Origin: Costus lasius
Taxonomy: Eukaryota > Streptophyta > Magnoliopsida > Zingiberales > Costaceae
DNA: 64,000 bases
Reading direction: 5' to 3'
NCBI GenBank assembly: GCA_027563935.2
Contig: CM050450.1
Span: 12,569,957 to 12,633,956 of the forward strand
Position 1 is the first letter of the stretch. Each line of letters begins with the position of its first letter. The notes beneath the pieces are model-generated. The model had not been told where the DNA came from. It did no database searches and worked only from the letters and a program-made list of their open reading frames with translations. Below are positions 1 to 10,748 of this stretch, in pieces. Both the position numbers and the translations under genes were made by a program.

Positions 1-480
1 ACTTCAGAGACATATTGATATTCAGTAAAGAGACATTAATTGTTGAAGATGTAAAAGTACCATTATTTTCAAAAGAACTTATGGACAAGGAACTTGTCGG
101 TGTTAGCGCAGATAATCCTCAACAAGTTTATGATTAGAGGATGATCTTCTTATAAAGATTCTACTAGAAGTTGTCCTAGATCATTATTAAAATTTAGACA
201 CCATAACATAACTTGCAATTATTGTAAGAAGAAAGAGCATATCAAGGCTCATTGTTTTAAGTTGAAAAATATAACAGCATAAAGATTAGAATAACTTGTC
301 AAACATAGTTGAAGCCAACATTGTTGAAGATGAGATTTAGTATAAAGTCAATAATAATGGATAAAAGAAATTCTGTGAATACCATGCCAAAAATGGAGTA
401 TGGCATTGTGAGCTTAAAAAATAAGAGAGAAAATAAAAATAGTAGAAGGTATCAATCATGGGCTTGACTATGTTTCCAAA
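1..480 (+). pseudogene. Copia gag remnant with zinc knuckle
   Basis: Broken frames translate as the C-terminal part of a Ty1/Copia gag. The zinc knuckle is at 214-255 with spacing C-x2-C-x4-H-x4-C (CNYCKKKEHIKAHC). A preceding segment around 30-130 reads like the gag region before the knuckle (VEDVKVPLFSKELM). Several stops and frameshifts interrupt it and the left side runs off the window. The stretch 360-480 recurs at about 9690-9810, so this is part of a repeat family with a second, shorter copy near 9.7 kb. Confidence 0.65.
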
Positions 481-761
481 AAAATAAATTAAATAGTAAT
501 ATAGCCGCGTTTAAGATAAAAAATAATAATAAAATGAATAGATCGTGAATTTTTTTTTTTTGGGGGGAGGTTTGAGCCAAAAGGAAAACCAAAGAAAAAA
601 AAAGAAAGAAAGTGCTACGGAGGAGAAGAGAAAAGAAAATGAGAGAAAATAAAGAAGAAGATTTTAAGTGATCTTCTTGTGGCCTATATTAGTTATAATC
701 GTCTTTCCAAATTGTTATGATAATTATGACCTCCAAATGTTGACTAAAGGAAGAACACTTA

Positions 762-1309
762 TATGTTTCCTTGGATGGAAAACTTGAAGGAAACAATGGA
801 AAGTACATTAAGGGCCTGTTTGGCCCCGCTTTGAAGCTGATTTTAATCAGCTTTTAAGCAGAAAGTAGTTAGAAAAATTGTTTGGTAATGAAAAGTAGAA
901 GCAGAAAAAAATAATAAAAAGCAGAAGTTATGAAAGCTACAATTTGATGCTTTTACAGCTTCTGCTTCTCTAAAAAGTAATTTATATAATTTTATTTAAA
1001 ATTTTAGGTATTATTAGTTTAAATAATTTAAAATTTTCACATTAAAGAAAAATAAAATATAATATTATTTAAAATAATTTAAAATAATATATTTATTTAT
1101 TATTTTAAATTTTGACAGTAGTTAAAAAGTTATTAACCAAACATCGTATAAATTTTAACAGTGCAGTACAGTACAGTACAGCACAGTTTAGCACAGTTAT
1201 AAAATTACTGATAGTGGGGCCAAACAGGCCCTAAATCTAGTAGCATTTTGCGTCTAGATTCATTGTATTTTTCATTCTTTCCTTCCAGTTTTCCATCCAA
1301 GAAAACACA
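762..1309. mobile_element. Outer MITE with long TIRs, hosting another MITE
   Basis: The left end (TTTCCTTGGATGGAAAACTT and onward) is repeated inverted at the right end (around 1270-1309) over about 40 bp. Without the inner insertion it would be about 130 bp. The homologous repeat copy at 13735-13750 lacks it and reads straight from gaacac into taaagcataaat, giving an empty site. A 3-bp target duplication of the TTA/CTA type is plausible but imperfect. GC-rich TIR elements at 13.4-13.6 and 14.88-15.0 kb have related ends. Confidence 0.7.
812..1231. mobile_element. PIF/Harbinger (Tourist-like) MITE, nested
   Basis: Perfect 16-bp terminal inverted repeats, GGGCCTGTTTGGCCCC at 812-827 and its complement at 1216-1231, are flanked by a 3-bp target duplication TAA at 809-811 and 1232-1234. 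The body is 420 bp, AT-rich and without coding capacity. The trinucleotide TAA duplication and the G-rich TIR are typical of Tourist-type MITEs mobilised by PIF/Harbinger transposases. It is inserted inside another MITE (762-1309). Confidence 0.88.
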
Positions 1310-1315
1310 CTAGCA

Positions 1316-1965
1316 TAAATAAGGAGATTTCATTTGCTTTGAAGGACAAATAAAATTTATAATCTTTTTCCCTCTTCTTCCCCCTAACTCTAATTTAATG
1401 GAGAGTAAACTCTGAAATCAATCATATTTTGATGAAGATTAGACTCCAAAATAAATACATACTTTGATGTAGAGTAAACTCTAAAATAAATATATACTTT
1501 GATGGAGAGATAACTCCAATTATAAACACCCATTGTGATGAAGAAAACACTAAAATAAATCAAAATCTTCACTGTAAAATTCATTATGAAATTATACTGA
1601 CCGAATAAGTTTAAGCAACTGTTATATTTAAATTGAATTTTAGTTAGGATTCATTAGTATGCAAACCAGCAAACCCTTTAAGATGTGTTTTATAAGGATA
1701 AACTTATTATTTAGAATTTAGGGGGTTTATTACTATGAATTTTGTCAAGGAGGTAGCGACTTCGTCTTCCCTATCCTCTCGGAAAGTTTATTTGATGCAG
1801 AAGTGATCTGAAGGCTCAATCTTCCACCTATGTCTTTGAGAACATCGTTAAAGAGAGTTCATACACTCTCTTTTGAGGTATTTTTGTATTGCGATTGAGC
1901 GAATATCATATGCTTATGATATTTTGATAGATTAGATCATTGCATCTTGTACTCTTCGATTGATT
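1316..1965. repeat. Dispersed repeat, copy of 13740-14400
   Basis: This stretch is clearly homologous in the same orientation to 13740-14400, including a short internally repeated motif (ggagagtaaactctgaaatc and variants at 1395-1540). It contains no supported gene. The pair, with a third partial copy at 9690-10040, looks like untranslated or LTR-adjacent sequence of the Copia family whose gag remnant starts the window. Confidence 0.65.
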
Positions 1966-2044
1966 AGTAAAAATTGCTCCATCTTGACCCATGGATGTAA
2001 GCTTACGCTGAAACACATAAAAATCTGTATGTTTTGTTTTCTCT

Positions 2045-2180
2045 ATAAAATTATAGCTTATAAAAGATTAATATCGGCAGCACAAGAAGATGATATAGAG
2101 AACACATCATGTGTGTTTTGTGTTGTCTATATGATCTTGTGTTGCCGATATTATTCTTTATAAATCATAATTTTTTGTCA
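2045..2180. repeat. Near-perfect fold-back (hairpin) element
   Basis: The two halves are inverted repeats of each other. The left arm contains TTAATATCGGCAGCACAAGA and the right arm TCTTGTGTTGCCGATATTAT, and pairing extends outward through AT-rich sequence to arms of roughly 60 bp. The centre (acacatcatgtgtg) is itself palindromic, so almost no loop is left. No reading frame is convincing. It could be a palindromic MITE or a young hairpin RNA locus. Confidence 0.65.
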
Positions 2181-3749
2181 TTATTTATTAATTGCTATGC
2201 TTATTTGACATAATAAGTGGTATTAAAATTTTAAGCCGTGTTTTAAGAATTGTTATGGCATCATAAATGTATGGGACAGAGACTTATATAGGAAGCAAAA
2301 TTAGAATCGAGAAGACAAGCAGATGTTACAGCCGAGTGAAATAAATTTTAATGCAACCCTTGATCGACGTGCCACATCATCCTACCCTAATTTCTCTTTT
2401 CTCGGAACCAAGCTCCTGAATTTTTTTTTAAAAAAGAGAGAGATATAAAAGTTGGCTAATTTACTGCGGAATCAAAGCATTCAGGGCAAAATCGAAGGGT
2501 TCCAACTCAAACAACCAATCAGCAAGCACTTGGTTTATGTTCCAACAAAAATAAAAAAAAATTTGGGCATAGGCACTTAATTTCTCCACTCCGCAGCTGT
2601 CCTACCCGCCAATTCACCGAATCGCCCAACCGCCATGGCCCATGGCTGCCTCTGCCACAAGGATTGCCTCCACCGTGATGAAATGCTTTGGCAAGCCAAG
2701 GCCATTGCAGGCATCGTCGTCACCAAAACACTATAAAAAACAAAAACCTACAACATTCTTTCTCATCGAAGCTAACATCCAGTTACATGATCCAGATCTG
2801 CTAGCTTCAACCTCATGGTCTAGATCTGCCCGCTCTCGATTTGACGGCCTAGGTCCGATGCGTTAGAAACACCCCAAATTCACTCTAGCCAAATTCGTCA
2901 ATTCAAATCTCGCTTAACGATCTGCGCAAATGAATTGATGAACAAAAATCCAACGGTCTAGATCTTCTAACACCGATCTGATAGTTAGATCTTTTAGTAT
3001 CCATCCAACGGGTTAGATCATTTAGTTTCAAACCAATAGCCCAGATCCTTCAACTCCAATCTGACTGCTAGATGTTCTAGTTGCAATCCAATAGCTCATA
3101 TCTATCTAATTTTGATCGGACAGCCTAATTTTATTCCAAAATTAGTTGTCCTAATTTACTCTCATGAAATAAATGATTAGGATCTAACATAAAGATCCAA
3201 CGATCCAGATTTAATATAATGTTAATACAATCAATGACTTATATTCATTTGCATAAATCTAAGTTAATCGGACAACTCTCGACACAATCCAAGTGTCAAT
3301 CATTACTAAATCGGGTTAAATCTTTCTAAATATGACCTCATACTTTTCATTAGAGATATAGATCGAAGTAGAATTGTAAATTAAAATCTAACGGCCCGTG
3401 ATAATTTATACAAATCTAAGGCAATTGGATGGCTCTTAAAAAAATTCTAATATTGATCCTCATTAAATCATGTCAAATCTTTCTAGATGGAGGCGATGTG
3501 ACCAGCGACAGAGGTGATGCGACTAGCGACGATGACAGTGGCGATGCAGCTAGCGACAACGGTGGGTGGCGATGCAGCTAGTGACGATGAAGGCGAAGCA
3601 ACTGGCGATGCAGTTTGCGACACGAGCAAGAGATCAGGCTTCGAAAGGAAACGATGGGGGGAAATGGAGAGCGGCAACATGGCTAGGGTTTCACGGTGGT
3701 GGATGGAGGAAGCAATCATGGTGGCGATGCTAGCGATCGGCGCGACTGA
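2181..3749. other. No gene recognised; degenerate short repeats
   Basis: I see no supported gene. From about 2940 to 3120 a loose repeat alternates phrases like 'gatctt..accaatct..gctagat'. From about 3484 to 3745 a GC-rich repeat built on gcgatg(c/t)agctagcgac occurs; open frames across it come from the repeat and have no recognisable domain. The short open frame at 2642-2866 has no recognised homology. Confidence 0.4.
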
Positions 3750-5109
3750 TGAGTTGCATTTACACTATATTTTTTCCTATATTTTATATAATATTTTAGG
3801 CTTAATTTAATGATTTTATATAATTTTTAGTGTTTTTATATTTTTTTGTACGGAATATTCACTTTTCTTAGTTTTTATAAAAATACAGGTAAAATCGCAT
3901 AAAAATGATGGATTTTAAGAGTTTTGAGGTCATAGCACGATTCCCGAGGAAAATATGATGTCGCATATCAAATTTAGAGTGAAACGGATGCTAGACGCAA
4001 TATTCATGGTTGCACCCATGAGTCTTCATGGGCCATGAGTATATTCATGGGCTGTGAACACACTTTTGTGCAAAAACAGAAAAACTCAGGGCCGTGGCCG
4101 TGAACAGTTCACCGCCCGTGAATTTTTTCACCCCCTTCGGTTTTTCACTCGATTCAATCCCGAATCGAGTCAAAACTTAACCAAACTTTGCAGAAGTCTT
4201 CCTAGATGGGTTCTATACTGATTAAACTATAAAATGAAGGATTTTGGAAGGGTTTAAGGAGGCTTATATGGACAAACAAGAACAAAGGCGGCGGCTAGGG
4301 CGAAAATCTATTTCTGGGCAAAATTCTAGCGAGAGATCACACAAAGGAAGGGATTTGACGCTTTATCTTCATCACCAGATCAAGGGGAAGAGTTTTAATT
4401 ACTTTCCTAGTGTCTCTTTGCAATTTATTTGAGATTACATATTGAATTCATCACTAAGCATGCTGTATTCGAAGAATATGAATGCTTAAACTCTTTTTCG
4501 GGATTAGGGGTGTAGCCCATTGACAATTTATGGATTAAATCTATTATTTTAAATCTTTGTCATGATTTTTATAGAGTTGATTTGATTAGAATTGTGTTTA
4601 TTTCATAATTTACTCTGATCAAGAATATTTATGTCTTAAATATTCTTTTAAAACCTACGAATGCAAGCATGTGATTAGTTTGGATTTATTTGAAAGATTT
4701 TTATTGTTTTTCACAGAACTTAATGGGTCTATTTATGTTAATTATTACAAAAGTATAGAATTAATGTAAATAGATACCGGATTACGCGTCGGGAGGAGAT
4801 AATCTGTATATTAGGAAAAATCCCTGTCAACGCTTTTCTGTTCAAAGATTTTATTTTTATTAAATTCATAATTGTCAGTGTAGTGAAACCCCGAGTCCCT
4901 ACTTTCTCTTATTTGATTATTACCCAAAACGTTACCTCTGCTTCTTTTCGTACTTTGAAGTTTCCAAACAAAAAAAAATATCATACTTTCAATCGTCTAG
5001 CTATAGATCGATCGTGTAATCAGTACTTGATCTCCAGATCCTCGTTGTGAACGATCTTATTTTTATTACTTCGATAAAGCCGTGCACTTGCGGTAGCATT
5101 AGCAACTCA
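3750..5109 (+). mobile_element. Gypsy LTR (solo or orphan), plus orientation
   Basis: The boundaries TGAGTTGC (3750) and GCAACTCA (5102-5109) form a perfect 8-bp terminal inverted repeat starting TG and ending CA. The right end carries the family signature ccgtgcacttgcgg at about 5081-5094, shared with the LTRs at 15.35, 24.8 and 42.75 kb. Palindromic GC-rich words (catgggccatgag, ggccgtggccgtgaac) cluster at about 4000-4130. No tRNA-Asp primer site follows and I find no matching 5-bp target duplication, so it may be a rearranged end rather than a simple solo LTR. Confidence 0.6.
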
Positions 5110-5896
5110 TGGGATCAAGTGTCGAAAGGCTTTCAACGTTGAAATGCAGTGCCCACGCTACTTATAGGGGGAGCACTGCGAGCCAAACTAGGCAAAAAAA
5201 TAGCTGGACATCATCAGTCAATGCAGGCAAGCAGCTGGAAAGCGCATTTAGTGCTTCACGTTTGCTACTTTGTGGACCTACGGCCCACACGGCCGATGGC
5301 CGTGCCTACAACGCCAAACGTAGCCTAAGCGGTGCTAGTTCAGGTCTGGGTATCCTAGAATCTCCCTAAACTTGAACTCAAATACGACCCAAAGAATTAT
5401 TTTACCAAATTACCCTTATATATATAAAAAATAAAAATCTTGTATTCCTCACTACTTCTCTAACTTAACTCACTCCTTATTTTGTATTATCTATGTTTGT
5501 AACAAAAGCAAATTATTATTTTTAGTTAATTTTTTAGTCAAGATAGAGTTTCCCCGCAAGGACCCCAACTCCCCCATGAGGTTAGGTATGGGTTGTAATT
5601 TTTTAACCCCATCAGGTTGAGGGTCAGGGATGGTTTAAGAGTGGTAGGGTCAAGTGACCCACCCCTTGTCATCCCTACATTAGTTAGGGATGTGTGGTCA
5701 TATCCTCCCAATATTAACTTGTATTGCAGCACCTTCAAATTTAATCTGCAATAAAAAAAATGTAATAATAGATTAATTATAATTCAATTAATAAATAATA
5801 ATGATTTAATATTTTTATTGTAAGCATATTGGAGCTCATTTTAAAATGAAAAAAAAAACAATTAAAAGATGAGTAGATAGATTGTGTAAATGGTTT
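5110..5896. other. No gene recognised
   Basis: The stretch around 5345-5440 resembles 30655-30750 (gtatcctagaatc followed by a cttatatatata tract). Sequence from about 5745 onward resembles intron 2 of the jacalin gene at 63.05-63.2 kb. The minus-strand open frame at 5538-5738 has no recognised domain. Confidence 0.4.
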
Positions 5897-5998
5897 TACA
5901 ATGTAGCTATGGGCCGGCTTCCATAAATAAGAGTTGCATGAAACTTAGTATTCAAGATGTAGTTGATTTATGATACGCGTGGCATTTCTCTATGTCCC
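5897..5998 (-). pseudogene. Jacalin-related lectin exon 2 relic (degraded)
   Basis: On the minus strand this aligns with exon 2 of the jacalin copies at 39.75 and 6.73 kb. The donor side (ggttttac) and the stretch corresponding to the W-D-x-G-x-A-T-H region are still visible (gatacgcgtggcatttctc against gatatgtgtggcaattccc), but many substitutions and gaps have removed the frame. It is preceded by sequence homologous to jacalin intron 2. It is the oldest-looking member of the cluster. Confidence 0.45.
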
Positions 5999-6544
5999 TA
6001 TAGTTTCGAGAAAATATCCTAAGCATTGAACTGCCTAAGATATTGGGAAAGGGTGATAATCTCACGCCTGATCTTACATTAAGATATGTGTTGTATGAAT
6101 TTTTTTAAAACTGAGACTAACAGATCTGAAGGCATAATTAAGGATGAGATCATTACTCTTCCCTAATATCATAGACAGTGGCCTACCTAAGATAATTTCT
6201 CAATAGTTTCCGCCATGTGCTCCTATATTATGTTGGAGACAACCCACATACATGCTTTTCCCATTTAGATAGATTAATATTATATTTTTTTTATAAAAAA
6301 TTAAGAGAAAAAAAATAAAAAATATATTGAATCTAGTAGCAAATACTGACTACATATTTTTCTCCAATGAGTGGGTAATGTACTAGTTGAACTAATACTG
6401 TCCAACATATTCATTCTCCAATGAGTGGGTAATGTACTAGTTGAACTAATTTTTTTTTTCTTTTTACTCTTTCCATCGCTATTATCTTAAATTTTTATAC
6501 ATTCCTTTAATCATTTACTTAATTTCCTTCTACACTATTTTTTT

Positions 6545-6731
6545 CTTGTAATCAAAATAATTATTTGGAAGATTATCATTGTACTTAATTTCCATCGCTT
6601 TTCCCATTCAGTACTATAAAAATATTTAATTATTCAGTACTATTATAATGATAATAACAATATTATTATTATTATTATTATTATTATTATGAATTTCAAA
6701 TCTTCCGAATAATTATTTTAATTACAAGAAA
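6545..6731. mobile_element. Palindromic MITE with TTA microsatellite core
   Basis: About 30-bp inverted ends, CTTGTAATCAAAATAATTAT at the left and the matching complement (AATAATTATTTTAATTACAAG) at 6708-6728, flank an AT-rich body with a (TTA)n tract at about 6660-6690. The insertion cuts off the 3' part of the jacalin exon 2 immediately to the right. Related half-copies occur at about 31400 and 62340-62410. Confidence 0.6.
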
Positions 6732-6733
6732 TT

Positions 6734-7489
6734 AGTTGTATTGGGTACACCATCTAACAAATAGGTGAACTGAATGCCACATATTCTGGCGTCGCCATAG
6801 ACATTGATACTTTTGATATGTGTGGCAATTCCCATGTCCCATGCTGAACCGGTTTCTAATCCCCAAGTCCCCACTTTGACTACTCCTTCGGCCTGCAGCA
6901 AACAATCGCAAATAATCATGCGCTATATATTGTGGGTAGCGATGAGCATTCGGAATTTCGATAGTGGCAAAATTTTAATACCAGATATTTTGAAATAATT
7001 TTTGTTGGTACTAATACTAAATTCTAAAAGTTTAATTTGTAATAGTACTGAATTACTGAAATTATTACATACCGATTATCAAAAATTTATTTTAGTAACA
7101 ATATTGTATTCTTAAAATATATTTCGATACTGATACCAAATTTCCAAAATATTAATTAGGTGATTGATTGCAGCGTGCAATACAAAATTACCAAAGCTGA
7201 AAATATTTAATTGTTTAGTACTATAAAGTAAAATATTTAATTATTAAAATATTAATTATTTATAAGTATAAAAATATAAAATAAATAAATTATATATTCG
7301 GTACTTTATGAATTCAAAAAAATTCTAAACTAAAATCTACTAAAGCATCAAAGTATCTATATCAAATTATTGAATACTAAAATTTTTGGTATAATATTTC
7401 AAAATTAGTGTTGCTCACTCCTAATATTAAGAAACGTAAACAAAGAGATTAATCAGATCGATAGATAGATGTAGCAGCTAGCATATCAT
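6734..7489 (-). pseudogene. Jacalin-related lectin pseudogene, copy A
   Basis: Exon 2 is at about 6734-6892 on the minus strand, starting after a TGCAG acceptor. It keeps the first strands of a jacalin fold (GTWGLETGSAWDMGIATHIK, then INVYGDARICGIQFTY). Its 3' end is cut by the MITE at 6545-6731 and no exon 3 follows. Exon 1 is the start codon alone (7487-7489, complement of cat), as in the copy at 63.88 kb, but here the intron begins AT instead of GT, so the donor is destroyed. Duplicated promoter DNA and a Harbinger-type element lie upstream. It is non-functional. Confidence 0.8.
6937..7423. mobile_element. hAT-like MITE in jacalin intron 1, copy A
   Basis: It starts TAGCGATGAGCA and ends TGCTCACTCCTA, an imperfect inverted pair, with an AT-rich body full of 'ggtacta/gataccaa' words. 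The same element lies at the equivalent place in intron 1 of the copies at 39.98 and 63.44 kb, so it was present before those genes duplicated. Target duplication is no longer clear. Confidence 0.6.
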
Positions 7490-7975
7490 AATATCGAGCT
7501 TGCTGTGGTGCAGTAGTGAATCAGAGCAACTCTGGATTTGCACTTAACTGCAGATTTGCTCTGGATTTGCACTTAACTGCAGATTCATCACATTTTCCTT
7601 CCATTCCAATGTAGATTCCGTCCTACCGAACATAGCCTAAAGGATGAATTTATAGATAGAAAATGTCTAGTGTGACACCCAAGAACTTCAACTAATTATG
7701 AATGATAGCCATCTAGATTCATCGCATTTTTCTTCCATTCCACCGTAGATTCTGTCCTACCGAACATAGCCTAACAGCCTGTTTCAGAGGAGGGACAGAA
7801 AACAGGCAAGAATGGAAAATAGGATAGAATGGAAAATGGAAAGAAAGGAAAACAGGTTTCATTTTTCTTTCCCTTGTTTCGGTGGGACTAAGGAAAGAAA
7901 ATAAAAAACTCATAAATAGATAGTATTATTATTAATTAAAAATAAATATGATTTATAATTATAAAAACATTATTA

Positions 7976-7976
7976 C

Positions 7977-8042
<66 letters not shown>
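7976..8042. repeat. (TAA)n microsatellite
   Basis: About 21 consecutive TAA units within the Harbinger-type element, ending in tagtatctt. Confidence 0.95.
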
Positions 8043-8333
8043 GTATCTTATAAAATTATTAAAAATTTTGACAGCATTTTTACTTTATTATCAATGTTTG
8101 AAACCTGTGTATATGAGCAAAATATAATGTTTCATCACACATATTAAAAGACATCTACATATAATATCAAGTTTAACATAGATAATCAAAATATAATGTA
8201 CCAATTCAAATACAACTAAAGTCACCAACAAGTCCACATACCAATGTTTGAAACAATCTAAACACCAACAAGTCCAAAATACCACTAGGGTCCAAATGCA
8301 CTCTCATTCTTACCACTAAAAAGTCTAAACGTA

Positions 8334-8681
8334 CTATGCATTCATAAATTCATTCAGTACTGTAATTCGCATATTCTTTGGAACTGTGAAGAATATCTGT
8401 GTGTTGTCTTTGTTCTTTGCAAGCTTGATAAATGTAGGAATGAGATTGTCTTCTGGAACACCAATTCTTATCAGCTCGTCAAAAATTTCCTTTTTGGTAT
8501 ATACTTTTTCATCGGGCTCGGTATTGCCTTGTTTTATCATAGCTTCAGTACTCTTTTCAATGGCGTTGACCAATCTTTCAAACTTTTCCTTTGTGTCTTG
8601 TTGCAAAGCAATCGATTCTAATTTTCTCTTACCAGCCCTATGTATCATAGAAGAACTACTACCCATTTTACCATTTGGCAT
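8334..8681 (-). CDS. Harbinger-associated Myb/SANT-like protein, C-terminal fragment
   Basis: A 115-residue frame resembling the C-terminal half of the Myb/SANT-like DNA-binding partner protein encoded by plant PIF/Harbinger elements. It has a charged helix (KEKFERLVNAIEKSTEAM) followed by the pattern IFDELIRIGVPEDNLI and a final small helical region. In that family the partner protein helps the transposase bind TIRs. The DNA-binding SANT part is absent here. The downstream minus-strand reading at 8735-9079 is repeat-derived and I do not call it. The assignment rests on resemblance of the C-terminal pattern and on the element's Harbinger-type TAA duplication. Confidence 0.45.
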   Translation of the reverse strand: MPNGKMGSSSSMIHRAGKRKLESIALQQDTKEKFERLVNAIEKSTEAMIKQGNTEPDEKVYTKKEIFDELIRIGVPEDNLIPTFIKLAKNKDNTQIFFTVPKNMRITVLNEFMNA

Positions 8682-9485
8682 AGAAGTTGGGGTTGCTATA
8701 CCATTATCTTCATTTTCCTCCTCCTCATCAGCAGCTATATTGTAAGGAGTCTCTTCAGCGATTGAGATATAATTTTCTTCTTCAACTTCTTTGTTCCAAC
8801 CTTCCAGAAAGGCGGCGGTAACATGGACAAATTTTTACAGCACCATGCTTCTGTAAAAATTCGTCGGTGAGGGAAAAGTCGGTGAGGGAAGATTTTGCCT
8901 AACCTGTGTCGGTGAGGGAAGTCGTCGGCGATTGAAGGCGTCGAAGATTGGAGGTGGCTGCGACAAGCGAAGGCGGTGGCTAAGGTTTCGGCGACAAGGA
9001 ACAGCGTCGGCGATGGGAGGTGTCGGCTAGGGCTTCGGCGGCGACAAGGAACAATGTCGGCTAGGGTTTCGGCGGCCACAAGGGAAGGTTGACGATGGGA
9101 GGCGTCGGCTAGGGCTTCGGTGGCAACAACCGGTGGCGTCGGCTATACGTATCGGCGGCGACAAGGGTATCACGAGCGTGAGGCAAAACGGGCAAAACGA
9201 GAGCGTGAGGCGTGCGGGCTGAGAGTGTGAGGCGTGAGAGTCGAGGCGTGAGAGGGAGCGAAAATGCATTTCCCTCTAATTTGGAGGGATTGGTTTAAGG
9301 GGGAAAATGTCCAAAATTTCCTTCTTATTTTCTTTCCTTTCTTTCCTTATTTTTTACTGAAACAAAGGAAAGGGTAGTTTTCTTTCCTTTCTCTCCAGAA
9401 ATCACTTCTCTGAAATAGGCTGTAAAGGATGAATTTATAGATAGAAAATGTCTAGTGTGACACCCAAGAACTTCAACTAATTATG

Positions 9486-10073
9486 TCTGTATCATTCAAT
9501 AACCTCAACTAATTAAGTCTTTCTCGCCTGCAATAACTTAAAGAGGGGAAAGTGAACTCCGTGAACTCAACGTTGGGGGCCGTTCATACTGTTGGGGCTG
9601 TTGATAATAGTACAGACGACAAAGGCAACACCATTAACAATAATAATAATTGTTGGATGTGATTTTCTCTATATTTTTTTTAAAATGCTAGAACTAACGA
9701 ATAAAAGAAATTCCGTGAATACCAAGCCAAAAATGGAGCATGGCGTTGTGAGCATAAAAAATAAGAAAGAAAATGAAAATAGTAGAAGGTATCAATCATG
9801 GGCTTGACTATGTTTCTAAAAAAATATATTAAATAGTAATGTGGCCACGCTTAAGATAAAAAAAATAATAATAAAATGAATAGATCGTGAAAATTTTTTT
9901 TAGGGAGGTCTCGGCAAAAAGGAAAAACCAAAGAAAAAAAAAGAAAAAGAATTCACATACTTTCTTTTGAGGTATTTTTGTATTTTGATTGAGTGAATAT
10001 CATATGTTTATGATATTTTGATAGATTAGATTATTGAATCTTAGTCTCCATCGACGGTAGGGACGCAGACATG
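9486..10073. repeat. Partial copy of the 1-2 kb Copia-related repeat
   Basis: 9690-9950 matches 360-600, then jumps to sequence matching 1858-1935 (tttgaggtatttttgtattt at 9968), so about 1.25 kb is absent relative to the first copy. From about 10038 the sequence (cgacggtagggacgcagac) belongs to the GC-rich element that continues after the Copia insertion at 12856. No gene is supported. Confidence 0.6.
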
Positions 10074-10740
10074 TGTTAGATATGGGTCTTGCATTATGCA
10101 TGGACTCATGTTTAAATACAAAAGGTCTTAGGGGCTTTTTGTAAAAGGGATATCTAATTAAGTTATGTTACTATTTTGGGTGAGTATTAACATGGAAAAA
10201 CGTGAACGAGAGATTAAATTTGCAATTGTGGAATTGGAAATTGGGGAGGCTCTCGATTTTGATGAGAGCAAAATGTGAGCCGCGGCTAGAGAGAGAAAGA
10301 GAGAGAAAAGAGAAGGCTGACTTCTTCTGGGCCCGATCTTGGAGTTGTCTACTGTCTGATCGGTGCAAGAATTTACAGAGTTTCTCCTGGGGTAATTCCT
10401 TACATATCCAACAGTTAATTTTTCGATTGGTCTCTTCGTTTATCTGAATTAATTCAGAGAGTGATTAGGGGATTTGTGTTTCCCTTGAGTTGATTTTATC
10501 CTGTTTGATGAAATCTTTGATTGTGAAGAGACCTTGTATTTGTTGGATATATAGTGGAATTTTGGTGGCCGGCTTCGTGGTTTTTTCTCCTATTTTTAGG
10601 GGTTTTTCCACGTTAAATCTTGGTATTCATATTTTCTGGATTGCTATTACTCTGATTTCATTATTTGCATCATATATATATTATTGTGATTACACAAGTG
10701 GATTTAGGGATTTATTATTGTCGAGGTAAAAATCCCAACA
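10074..10740 (+). mobile_element. 5' LTR of non-autonomous Copia element
   Basis: It starts TGTTAGATATGGGTC and ends AAATCCCAACA (667 bp). The matching 3' LTR is at 12379-12855, and a near-identical 5-bp target duplication flanks the element (acatg at 10069-10073, acacg at 12856-12860). The 3' LTR lacks about 190 bp present here (roughly 10275-10480). The primer site GTGGTATCATGG at 10741-10752 follows directly, matching the 3' end of initiator tRNA-Met with changes. Confidence 0.92.
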
Positions 10741-10748
10741 GTGGTATC

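Larger units (their letters stand above)
7775..9422 (-). mobile_element. PIF/Harbinger-type element with Myb-like ORF remnant
   Basis: The 1648-bp element begins CAGCCTGTTTCAGAGGAG and ends CTTCTCTGAAATAGGCTG, 18-bp TIRs matching at 16 positions. TAA target duplications lie at 7772-7774 and 9423-9425, confirmed by the adjacent uninterrupted paralogous segment at 7582-7700. Inside are a (TAA)n tract (about 7976-8042), a minus-strand frame at 8334-8681, and a GC-rich segment 8860-9250 built of loosely repeated 'gtcggctagggcttcggcggcgacaagg'-type units. No transposase is present, so it is non-autonomous. Confidence 0.85.
7582..9485 (-). repeat. Duplicated jacalin promoter segment, second copy interrupted
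   Basis: A roughly 120-bp upstream segment (minus-strand TATA-like ctataaattc) occurs at 7582-7700 and again at 7716-7774 joined to 9426-9485. The second unit is split by the Harbinger-type insertion. The first unit preserves the uninterrupted sequence catagcctaaaggatg and serves as an empty-site reference. Nearby, at 7535-7583, a 29-bp stretch (ctctggatttgcacttaactg and onward) is also repeated. Confidence 0.8.

Noticed and set aside
3514..3810. 98-codon plus frame and 78-codon minus frame
   Set aside because: Both read through the gcgatgcagctagcgac repeat; no domain on either strand.
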